Under the pieces are notes generated by a model. That model searched no databases, was not told where the DNA came from, and saw only the letters and a program-made list of their open reading frames with translations. Positions 32,452-39,835 of a stretch of DNA of 64,000 bases are shown piece by piece. The position numbers were made by a program, and so were the translations under genes. The DNA is taken from contig NZ_VFMM01000002.1 of the NCBI RefSeq assembly GCF_006715085.1, forward strand, positions 1,178,001-1,242,000. The letters run 5' to 3'. How positions within the stretch are numbered: position 1 is the stretch's first letter; each line of letters opens with the position of its first letter. Source of the stretch: Kribbella jejuensis (GTDB lineage: Bacteria; Actinomycetota; Actinomycetes; Propionibacteriales; Kribbellaceae).

Positions 32452-33488
32452 GCCGGTCTGCTCAAAAGGCGTTTCAGACGCGGTGCCAGCGGTCGCTCGA
32501 CGCCGTAGTGCAGAGCGGCCGCGACACCGACCATCAAGAGCATCGTCGCGGCGACCAGGAGTACGTGGTTCACCTGGTCGCCGAGGCGTTCGAAGATGAT
32601 GAACCCGACGTGCGCGTGTACCAGGTACAGCGGGTAGGTGAGCGCGCCGAGTACGGCGAACCACGGCCGGCCGAGGCGGTGGGTGAGCTTCAGCGCGATC
32701 GCGAGCATGACCGCGAAGATCGCCACGATGATCGCGACGACGACCGGGCGGTGGATGGCGGTGTGGTACCGGATGCCGACCCGGTCCGCGAACCCGATAC
32801 CGCGATAGATCGCGTTGCCGAGCGAGATCGCGACGATTGCCAGCCTCTGCCGTGTCACGCCGTACCGGTGGATCAGGCAGAGCGCCATCCCGGCGATGAA
32901 GTAGTGCGCGAACTGGGTGTTCAGCACCAGATCGGTTGCGTGCGGCAACAGTCCCGCCTGGTGGATCACCGTCGCCGTCAGCCAGGCCCAGCAGAAGATC
33001 GTGACCCGGCGCGCGGTGATCCCGATCCAGGTCAGCACCAGGATCATCGCGTAGAACCGGAGCTCGGCCCACAACGTCCAGTAGACGACATCGACGTTCT
33101 GGATGTTCGGCAGCGAGTTGAACATGGTCAGATTCGCCAGGTACTGCGGGAGCGTGACCGGGAACCGTCCTTGGCTGAACGCCACCGACACGAGCGCGGT
33201 CAGCGTGACGGCGACCCAGTACGCCGGATACAGCCGGACCGCCCGCGAGACGAGGAACGATCGCGGACCGCGGTCCCACGCGCTGAGCAGGACGACGAAC
33301 CCGCTGATCGTGAAGAACAGGTCGACACCGAGGTACCCGTACCGCGCGACCACGTCGACGTGCGGGAACCGCAGCCCGCTCAGCCCACCGGCGTACGCCG
33401 AGAACAGGTAGTGGTACCCCATCACCGCGACCGCTGCGAAGATCCGCAACAGATCGACCTCGTGCAGCCTGCCGCGCGTAGGTTCCAC
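32433..33488 (-). CDS. acyltransferase 3 family membrane protein
   Basis: A 351-residue protein with about ten hydrophobic helices. The family start HEVDLLRIFAAVAVMGYHYL carries the catalytic-type His, followed by YGYLGVDLFFTISGFV and SRAVRLYPAYWVAV. Such proteins acylate cell-surface sugars or lipids (OafA/NodX type). GTG 33488 is chosen over an earlier start because AGAGGA lies just upstream. No polysaccharide genes adjoin, so the target is unknown. Confidence 0.82.
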   Translation of the reverse strand: MEPTRGRLHEVDLLRIFAAVAVMGYHYLFSAYAGGLSGLRFPHVDVVARYGYLGVDLFFTISGFVVLLSAWDRGPRSFLVSRAVRLYPAYWVAVTLTALVSVAFSQGRFPVTLPQYLANLTMFNSLPNIQNVDVVYWTLWAELRFYAMILVLTWIGITARRVTIFCWAWLTATVIHQAGLLPHATDLVLNTQFAHYFIAGMALCLIHRYGVTRQRLAIVAISLGNAIYRGIGFADRVGIRYHTAIHRPVVVAIIVAIFAVMLAIALKLTHRLGRPWFAVLGALTYPLYLVHAHVGFIIFERLGDQVNHVLLVAATMLLMVGVAAALHYGVERPLAPRLKRLLSRPAQLVVR

Positions 33489-33569
33489 AACCGTCCTCTC
33501 CTCGAGCCGCGCACCAGTCTGCCTATGCGACCCGAGCCGATCGTCAGCCCGGAGCACGATCCCGTCGTG

Positions 33570-34262
33570 CTACCTGCGGATGACGGACGGGTCCTCGGTG
33601 ACGAGTCGGTTGTAGGCGGCAAGTACTTCGGCGGGGATCGCGACGTGGTCGATGAAGTCGCGTCCGTTGGGGCCGTAGACGTCGGGGGACAGGCGGTGGA
33701 TCTCGCCGAGCAGGAGCGAGCGGAAGCGTTCGCGGGACCAGATCTCGGGTCGGCCAGGGCCGGCGCTGACGTGGTCGGGGCCGATCCACGGAATGAGCGG
33801 GGCGTGGCTGAGCAGCGTCGTACCGGGCAGGTCGGCGAACGCGCGCTCGAAGCAGGCGTGCGTCCGTCGCTGCATCGTCGGGTCCTGAATCAGCAGCAGG
33901 GTCTTCGGGGTGTCGATCAGCCGCCGGGTGAAGTGTGCGTTCTCGCCGCAGTTGGTCGACTGGTCCTCGACCACGATCTGATCCGCGCCGACTCCGAGAC
34001 CGAGCAGCAGGTCCCGGAAGACGTGCGCCTCCGGTCGGCCGGTGGCGAGATCGAGCCCGCGTCGCCGGACCGCATCGTCCAAGTACTGCGTGGAGTGGCC
34101 GATCCCGCCGCTGATCAGGACCGGCACGCCGTGCGTGCGGTGTGCCTCCGCCGCAACCTCGACCGATTCGAGAACGGCAGAGCCCATCAACACGACGACG
34201 TCCACCGGCTGTTCGACCGGATCCCGGCGCGCGAGGTATCGCGCGATCACCTCCTCAACCAA
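33570..34262 (-). CDS. YdcF/DUF218 family protein
   Basis: A 230-residue protein of the DUF218 family: VDVVVLMGSAVLESVEVAAE, VPVLISGGIGHSTQYL, DQIVVEDQSTNCGENAHFTR and LLLIQDPTMQRRTHACFERA. The family includes SanA- and YdcF-like proteins implicated in envelope functions; this form has no membrane anchor. The start is uncertain: TTG 34262 overlaps the upstream stop by eight bases, and GTG 34250 is an alternative. It probably forms an operon with the isomerase-like gene. Confidence 0.75.
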   Translation of the reverse strand: MVEEVIARYLARRDPVEQPVDVVVLMGSAVLESVEVAAEAHRTHGVPVLISGGIGHSTQYLDDAVRRRGLDLATGRPEAHVFRDLLLGLGVGADQIVVEDQSTNCGENAHFTRRLIDTPKTLLLIQDPTMQRRTHACFERAFADLPGTTLLSHAPLIPWIGPDHVSAGPGRPEIWSRERFRSLLLGEIHRLSPDVYGPNGRDFIDHVAIPAEVLAAYNRLVTEDPSVIRR

Positions 34263-35028
34263 AGCTCACGCGCTCCCGGTAGTAGTCGAGCAGTTGCTTG
34301 TCGCCCTCGACCGTGGTGCCGGCGTCGCTGCGCTTGTACAGGTGTAGCAGCAGGTTGGTGACCGGACCGTGGACCGTGACCGCGGTCGGCTCGTCGCTGT
34401 GCCGCCAGCGGATCACGTTACCGGTCAGGTCGACCACCCACGACTGCTCGGGGGCGGTGTACTTCAGTGTCCGTCCCGCGCCGAGCAGCTCGCGCATCCA
34501 CGGGTGCACCTCGAAGTGGAACGGCAGCGCGCCGAGCTCCATCCACTCGTCGATCCCGTCCGTCGCCACCGCTGGCTCCAACTTGTACTCGATGCCGAGT
34601 GCGAGTGCCGCATCCGCCCGATGCATTGCGGTCTCATGCGTCATCCGCCGTGCGGTGAATCGAGTCGTCGGGTTGTCGATCGGCATCGTGATCGGTACGT
34701 CGGGTCCGGCCGCGCGGAGCGCCTCCGCCAGGTCGTGCGCACCGTCGACGATCCAGCCGGCCAGCTCGCGGACGGCGTCGTCGGTGCACTCGTCGGGATC
34801 TGCGTACCAGTGGGTCGGGTCACGGAACTCGTCGTCGGGCGGAGCCTCGCCGGTCCGCGCGACGACCGCGGCCTCGCGGTGCGCACCGCCGACGTGGCGA
34901 ACCAGCTGGCCGACGTTCCACCCGGGGCAGGACGGGACCGCCGTACCGAGGTCCTTGCCGTTGGCAAGGTGTCCGGCCAGTAGCTCGGTCTGCTCGACGA
35001 TCAGTGCGCAGTGCCGCTCGAAGTCCAT
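34255..35028 (-). CDS. maleylpyruvate isomerase family mycothiol-dependent protein
   Basis: A 257-residue protein with the MDMPI/DinB-like metal fold. The N-terminus has SCPGWNVGQLVRHVGGAHRE and the third metal helix is MTHETAMHRADAALAL. The C-terminal domain (about residues 180-255) is the small MDMPI C domain. Family members use mycothiol, the actinobacterial thiol, for isomerisation or detoxification. GGAGGAG precedes ATG 35028. The substrate is not evident. Confidence 0.8.
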   Translation of the reverse strand: MDFERHCALIVEQTELLAGHLANGKDLGTAVPSCPGWNVGQLVRHVGGAHREAAVVARTGEAPPDDEFRDPTHWYADPDECTDDAVRELAGWIVDGAHDLAEALRAAGPDVPITMPIDNPTTRFTARRMTHETAMHRADAALALGIEYKLEPAVATDGIDEWMELGALPFHFEVHPWMRELLGAGRTLKYTAPEQSWVVDLTGNVIRWRHSDEPTAVTVHGPVTNLLLHLYKRSDAGTTVEGDKQLLDYYRERVSFG

Positions 35029-35080
35029 CTACTCCTCCTTGGTTTCACCTCTGGTCGGAGCTGTCGGCGGCATCTTGACA

Positions 35081-36214
35081 TCAGTTGGGCAGGCGCATCG
35101 GCATCAGGATGTAGGCGGCGTCGGTTGTGGGTGTGTCCTCCTGGGAACGTAGGCCGGTCAGATTGGCCGGTTTGGTCGGTTGGGTGAAGGCGAAGTGCGC
35201 AATCGGAGTGCCGAGCGACGTCAGGCCGTCGAGCAGGTAGCCCGCGTTGAAGCCCGTCACCACCGGCTCGCCGGTGAGCGTGATCCCGACCGCTTCAGAG
35301 GCCTGTGCCTCCTCGCCGTTGCCCGCGTCGAGCGTCGCTGTCCCATCGGCGAACGTGATCCGGACCGGCGCTGACCGCTCCGCGACCAACGCGACCCGCT
35401 TGACCGCCTCGACCAGCGCGGCGGTCTCCACCGTGACCGTCGTCGTGATCGCACTCTCCGTCGGGATCAGGCCGCGGACCTTCGGGAACTCGCCGTCGAT
35501 CAGCCGGCTGGTCGCATGCCGGCCGCCGCCCTCGAACCCGATCAGCCCGTCCCCGGTGCGGGTCGAACCGAGTGCGAGCGTGACCTCGTGCGCGGCCATC
35601 GCCTTCGCCACGTCGAGCAACAGCTTCGCCGGGACCAGCGCGTTCGTCTCGACACCGGCGTCGACCGGCTGCCACGGGAACGTCCGGACCGCGAGCCGGT
35701 ACCGGTCGGTGGCGAGCAGCGAGATCGCCGAGCCGCGGATCTCCAGCCGGATGCCGGTGAAGACCGGCAGCGTGTCGTCGCGCCCGGCGGCGCTCACGAC
35801 CTGGGCAACCGCGCGCGCGAACTCCGCGCCGTCGACCACGCCGCTCGCCGCCGGGGTCTCCGGCAAGGGCGGGTATTCGTCGAGCGGCAACGTATGAAGC
35901 ATGAACCGCGCGGCTCCGCTGCTCACCTGAACCCGAGCCGTCTCAGCGCTCAGATCCACCGAATCACGCGGCATGCTCTTGCAGATGTCCGACAGCAACC
36001 GCCCGGACACCAGCACCCGGCCTTCGTCGGCGACCTCTGCCGGCACACTGACCTGCGCCGAACTCTCGTAGTCGAAGCCGGACAGCGTCACCTGACCGTC
36101 CGCGGCGTCGACCACCATCCCGGCGAGAATCGGCACACTCGGCCGGCTGGGCAGCCCACGAGCCACCCAGCCGACTGCCTCGGCCAGCACCTCACGCCCG
36201 ACTCGAACCTTCAT
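35081..36214 (-). CDS. dnaN: DNA polymerase III beta subunit (sliding clamp), probable extra copy
   Basis: A 377-residue beta clamp with three repeated domains: MKVRVGREVLAEAVGWVARG, LPVFTGIRLEIRGSAISLLA with TDRYRLAV, and the C-terminal YILMPMRLPN typical of the clamp. ATG 36214 is chosen; AGGAG lies upstream. The usual dnaN sits between dnaA and recF at the origin. None of those genes is here, so this is probably a paralogue for repair or damage-tolerant synthesis, or the locus has moved. Its context (isomerase, protease) gives no clue. Confidence 0.82.
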   Translation of the reverse strand: MKVRVGREVLAEAVGWVARGLPSRPSVPILAGMVVDAADGQVTLSGFDYESSAQVSVPAEVADEGRVLVSGRLLSDICKSMPRDSVDLSAETARVQVSSGAARFMLHTLPLDEYPPLPETPAASGVVDGAEFARAVAQVVSAAGRDDTLPVFTGIRLEIRGSAISLLATDRYRLAVRTFPWQPVDAGVETNALVPAKLLLDVAKAMAAHEVTLALGSTRTGDGLIGFEGGGRHATSRLIDGEFPKVRGLIPTESAITTTVTVETAALVEAVKRVALVAERSAPVRITFADGTATLDAGNGEEAQASEAVGITLTGEPVVTGFNAGYLLDGLTSLGTPIAHFAFTQPTKPANLTGLRSQEDTPTTDAAYILMPMRLPN

Positions 36215-36281
36215 CCTTGACTCCTCCCCATCGAGAGGAATCACTCAATCAGGCGCCGCCGACAGTTTCCGAATCAGTGCC

Positions 36282-37124
36282 TCAGTAGACGGTGACCCCG
36301 TACGCCGAAGCCGCTTCGGTCACCGGCTGGAAGAACGTCGTACCGCCGGACGTGCAGTCGCCACTGCCGCCGGAGGTGATTCCGAGCGCCTTCGTGCCGT
36401 CGTACAACGGGCCGCCGGAGTCGCCCGGCTCGGCGCAGACCGTGGTCTGGATCAGTCCGCCGACCCTGCCACCGCTGGAGTACCGGACGGTGACATTGAG
36501 TGCCGTGACCTTGCCGCTGTGGACGCCTGTCGTGGAGCCCTTGCGCGTCACACTTTCGCCGACGAAGGCGTTGGCGGCAGTGAAACCACCCGGGTGGCTG
36601 AGCGACGTGTTGGTGTACTGCACGAGCGCGTAGTCGTTCCCCGGGAAGCTGTAGCCGACGGTCGGGCCGATCACAGTGCTGTGGTTGGCGTTGGTGTACC
36701 AGGTCTTCGCGACCTTTCCACAGTGGCCGGCAGTCAGGAAGTAGTAGCTGCCGCCCTTCTGCACGTTGAAGCCGAGCGAGCAGCGGTACTGACCGCCGTA
36801 GATCGCATCGCCCGCTGCCAGCAACGGCTTGAAGACGCCCTTGCTCCTGTTGACCTGCACACCGTCGCGCTGCAGCGATGCAAGATCCTTCGCGGAGACC
36901 GTGCTGTCAGCTGTGACCACGACCTTGCCCGCGGACGCGTCCGTGTACCAGGCGACTCCTCGTACTCCGGACTGCTCCACGGCTGCCTGTGCCGCAGACA
37001 GTCGTGCGGCGGGCGACGGGGCCTTGGCCTCGGCCGGCAGGGCGCACAGGGACGCGGCGACTGCGCCCACGACAACCAGCAGTTGAGCTGTACGACGCAT
37101 GCGTGACGTACGTTCGATCCTCAC
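36282..37124 (-). CDS. secreted streptogrisin-like serine protease (S1 family)
   Basis: A 280-residue preproprotein. The signal peptide has basic residues then TAQLLVVVGAVAASLCALPA with AEA near residue 33. A short propeptide runs to about residue 105, and the mature domain starts near AIYGGQYRCSLGFN. The triad is His134 (LTAGHCG), Asp164 (GNDYALVQY) and Ser236 (EPGDSGGPL). Four cysteines would give two disulfides. GTG 37124 is preceded by GGAGG. It probably degrades extracellular protein. Confidence 0.85.
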   Translation of the reverse strand: MRIERTSRMRRTAQLLVVVGAVAASLCALPAEAKAPSPAARLSAAQAAVEQSGVRGVAWYTDASAGKVVVTADSTVSAKDLASLQRDGVQVNRSKGVFKPLLAAGDAIYGGQYRCSLGFNVQKGGSYYFLTAGHCGKVAKTWYTNANHSTVIGPTVGYSFPGNDYALVQYTNTSLSHPGGFTAANAFVGESVTRKGSTTGVHSGKVTALNVTVRYSSGGRVGGLIQTTVCAEPGDSGGPLYDGTKALGITSGGSGDCTSGGTTFFQPVTEAASAYGVTVY

Positions 37125-37254
37125 TTGTCCTCCAGAGGCTTCACGGGACCGAGTGGGCGGGGTCCCTCGAACGTCGGCCGGTGAGGACGGGTAGCCGCGC
37201 TGTCATCGGCTGACAGACGACATGTTCCCGCGTACGCGCCGCGTCAACCAGACC

Positions 37255-37833
37255 TCAGCCGAACGAGACCCGCTGCACCCGGTCAGCCTCGCCTCGGGTC
37301 AGGACGAGCGCCGACAACGCCCCTGGTACGACGCTGCCCGGATCGTGCTCCGCCCGAGCCACCACGTCCGGCCAGCGCCGGCAATGCGTCTCCATACTTC
37401 CCGCCCGGACGACGCGACCGCGCGCCCACTGCCCCGAACGCGCCACATCACCCGGTACGTCGAGCAGGATCAGATGCAGCGGTACGCCGGCCCACCGGGC
37501 GCGCCAGCCGATCAGCCGCCGCGCCCAGGGTCGGGTAGCGCAGTCGTGGATCACCATGGGACCTTGGCCCCGCCGCATGGAGCTCAGGAGCGTCACGTAG
37601 TACACAAGGTGCACCAGCGGACGCCACAGCGCGTACGGGAGTACTCCCAGGACAGGCATCCAGCGTTCGCGGATGTGGGCGGAGTCGTACACGCGTACAG
37701 GGCTGTCCGCGAACACGCGCCGCAAGAACGTGCTCTTCCCGGCGCCGGGTATCCCGGCGAGTACGACCACCGCGTCGACCGCGTACCGCAGCTCCCGTCC
37801 CCGCAGTACTCCTTCGATGACTGTTGTGTGCAC
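37255..37833 (-). CDS. small P-loop ATPase/kinase-like protein
   Basis: A 192-residue protein with Walker A GIPGAGKST (about residues 27-35) and a second motif region LLDVPGDVARSGQWARGR resembling the lid of small-molecule or zeta-toxin-type kinases. IHDCATRPWARRLIGW sits where the substrate base would lie. No partner antitoxin adjoins it. GTG 37833 is a plausible start; the ribosome site is weak. Substrate unknown. Confidence 0.6.
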   Translation of the reverse strand: MHTTVIEGVLRGRELRYAVDAVVVLAGIPGAGKSTFLRRVFADSPVRVYDSAHIRERWMPVLGVLPYALWRPLVHLVYYVTLLSSMRRGQGPMVIHDCATRPWARRLIGWRARWAGVPLHLILLDVPGDVARSGQWARGRVVRAGSMETHCRRWPDVVARAEHDPGSVVPGALSALVLTRGEADRVQRVSFG

Positions 37834-37909
37834 GACATCCGCCCTTCCAACCGGTACGGGTTAGACGAACGACGGTCATGGATCGCCCCGTGAAGCGACT
37901 GAGAAGTCG

Positions 37910-39526
37910 CTAGGAACTCGCTGAGAGCAGGTCCCGGCGTTGGTGCATGCGACCGTGGCTGTCGAGCTCGACGACGGTGTCCACACCGATCCGTTCCAAA
38001 AACGCGAAGTCGTGACTGACCACGAGGAGCGCACCGCGGTACGCGTCCAGAGCCTCGGCGAGCTGCTCGACGCTGGCGATGTCCAGGTTGTTGGTGGGCT
38101 CGTCCAGGACCAGCAGCTGAGCCGGCGGCTCCGCCAGCAGAAGCCGAGCCAGCGAGACACGGAAACGCTCGCCACCGGACAGCGTGCGCACCGGGCGATC
38201 CGGGCTGTCTCCTCGCAACAGCAGTCTGGCGAGCTGGTTGCGAATGGTGCCGACCGGCAGCCCGGGAGCAACTTCCTGCACGTTCGCTATTGCACTCGCG
38301 TCATTGTCGAGCCCGTCGAGCCGCTGCGGAAGGTAGCCGACCAGCTCCGTCAGGAGGCGCCCGTGCGGCCTACCGGGCGTCGCCGGCACATCCCGGACCA
38401 GGTGGTCGATCAGGGTCGACTTGCCGCTGCCGTTCGCTCCCACGAGCGCTACCCGCTCAGGGCCTTGCACCACGACGGTCCGGTTCTCGTCGTACAGCTC
38501 AGCGATACGCCGCCCTCTTGGCACATCAGGGTCTGGAAGTACGAGATGGATGCTTTCGTCCTGCCGCACCCGGGCGTCCGCCGCGTCGAGAGCCGCCTGT
38601 GCCGCCTGCACCTTGTCGTCGAATGTGGAGCGCATCGCACCCGCCGACGCCTGTGCCTTGCTGGCGCGGTTGCCTGCGAGGATCTTCGGGATACCGCCTT
38701 GCTGCTGTGTCTTCTTGGCGGTGCGCTCACGGCGTGCGAGTTTGGTCTCCGCCTCCACCCGCTGGCGTTTCTCGACCTTGAGCGCTTGCTGCGCGGAGCG
38801 TGCGGCTTGCACGGCTGCGGCCTGCTCCTGTTCCTGGTGCTCCTTCCAGGCGCTGTACGGACCGCCGTACGTCGCGAGAGTCCCGGCGTACAGCTCGGTC
38901 GTGTTGTCCAGATGTTCCAGCAACTCGAGGTCGTGGCTGACCACGACGAGCGTCCCGGGCCATTGGTCGACGAACTCCGCCAGCTTCGCGCGGGTCGGCC
39001 GGTCGAGGTTGTTGGTCGGCTCGTCGAGCAAGGTGATCGGAGTACGGCGTACCCGCAGCCCGGTGATCGCGATGAGCATGGCTTCACCGCCGGACACCTC
39101 CGCCACCCGGCGGTCGAGGTCCCCGGCCGAGAACCCGAGCTGGTCCAGCGCCTCAGCGGCGCGGGCCTCGATATCCCAGTCGTCGCCGACCGTGTCGAAG
39201 TGCCGCTCGTCGGCGTCACCGGACTCGATCGCGCGGATCGCGGCCACGATCGCGTCGATGCCGAGCAGTTCGGCGACCGTGGCTTCGTGGCGGAGCGTGA
39301 GCGTCTGCGGCAGGTAACCGACCTCGCCGGCGGTGTCGATCTGGCCGGATGTCGGGCGCAACAGGCCTGCGATCAGCCGGAGCAGCGTCGACTTGCCGGC
39401 TCCGTTGCGGCCGATCAGCCCGGTCCGGCCGGTGTTGATGGTGCCGTTCACCCGGTCCAGCGCGACGGCGCCGTCCGGCCATTCGAAAGTGAGGTCGCGC
39501 AGCGTGATTGCGGACTTGGAAGCCAT
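37910..39526 (-). CDS. ABC-F ATP-binding protein (antibiotic-resistance or translation-factor type)
   Basis: A 538-residue protein with two ATPase domains and no membrane span. NBD1 has GRNGAGKST, a degenerate signature VSGGEAML and LLDEPTNNLD. NBD2 has GANGSGKST, LSGGERFR and LVLDEPTNNLD. A charged linker of about 85 residues (KVEKRQRVEAETKLARRERT) lies between them and would reach into the ribosome's P/A region. ABC-F proteins free ribosomes of antibiotics or modulate translation. It is not the EttA type found at 55274. A long 5' region could hold a regulatory leader. Confidence 0.82.
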   Translation of the reverse strand: MASKSAITLRDLTFEWPDGAVALDRVNGTINTGRTGLIGRNGAGKSTLLRLIAGLLRPTSGQIDTAGEVGYLPQTLTLRHEATVAELLGIDAIVAAIRAIESGDADERHFDTVGDDWDIEARAAEALDQLGFSAGDLDRRVAEVSGGEAMLIAITGLRVRRTPITLLDEPTNNLDRPTRAKLAEFVDQWPGTLVVVSHDLELLEHLDNTTELYAGTLATYGGPYSAWKEHQEQEQAAAVQAARSAQQALKVEKRQRVEAETKLARRERTAKKTQQQGGIPKILAGNRASKAQASAGAMRSTFDDKVQAAQAALDAADARVRQDESIHLVLPDPDVPRGRRIAELYDENRTVVVQGPERVALVGANGSGKSTLIDHLVRDVPATPGRPHGRLLTELVGYLPQRLDGLDNDASAIANVQEVAPGLPVGTIRNQLARLLLRGDSPDRPVRTLSGGERFRVSLARLLLAEPPAQLLVLDEPTNNLDIASVEQLAEALDAYRGALLVVSHDFAFLERIGVDTVVELDSHGRMHQRRDLLSASS

Positions 39527-39835
39527 GGGTCTGCTTTCTTCCCGGGCGAACGCCACGGGGATCGAGGCCGGGCGCGCCGAAGCGCACGCCGACCAGGGAG
39601 AAGGATCAGCGCGGTCGAACGTGCCGGGCAGACCATGTCGACGCCTCGAAAGGCGGACAAGCAGAGCGGTCGGGGGCCACCGGCAGTTCGGTGGCTAGAT
39701 TCTGTCGACCTCGATCTCCACGAGCCCAACCGTACCAGGCGGCAGTTAGCTGTCCGTAAGCGTGCGGACTGCCCACATCCGCGGTCAGGTGTCACCATCG
39801 GGTTATCCGCTCGCGCGGGGGGAGGGGGAGGTGCC
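39527..39835. other. divergent intergenic region of the ABC-F and molybdo-enzyme genes
   Basis: This 309-bp gap holds the promoters of two divergent genes. On the minus strand a 62-codon frame from ATG 39636 (MVCPARSTALILLPGRRA...) overlaps the ABC-F start in another frame, and a GTG-initiated frame does likewise; either might be a regulatory upstream frame. No RNA gene or strong hairpin is obvious. Confidence 0.35.

Noticed and set aside
37940..39835. 600-residue N-terminal extension of the molybdopterin enzyme
   Set aside because: The extension is antisense to the ABC-F gene. The true start is GTG 39836 just before the Cys motif, with a good ribosome site.
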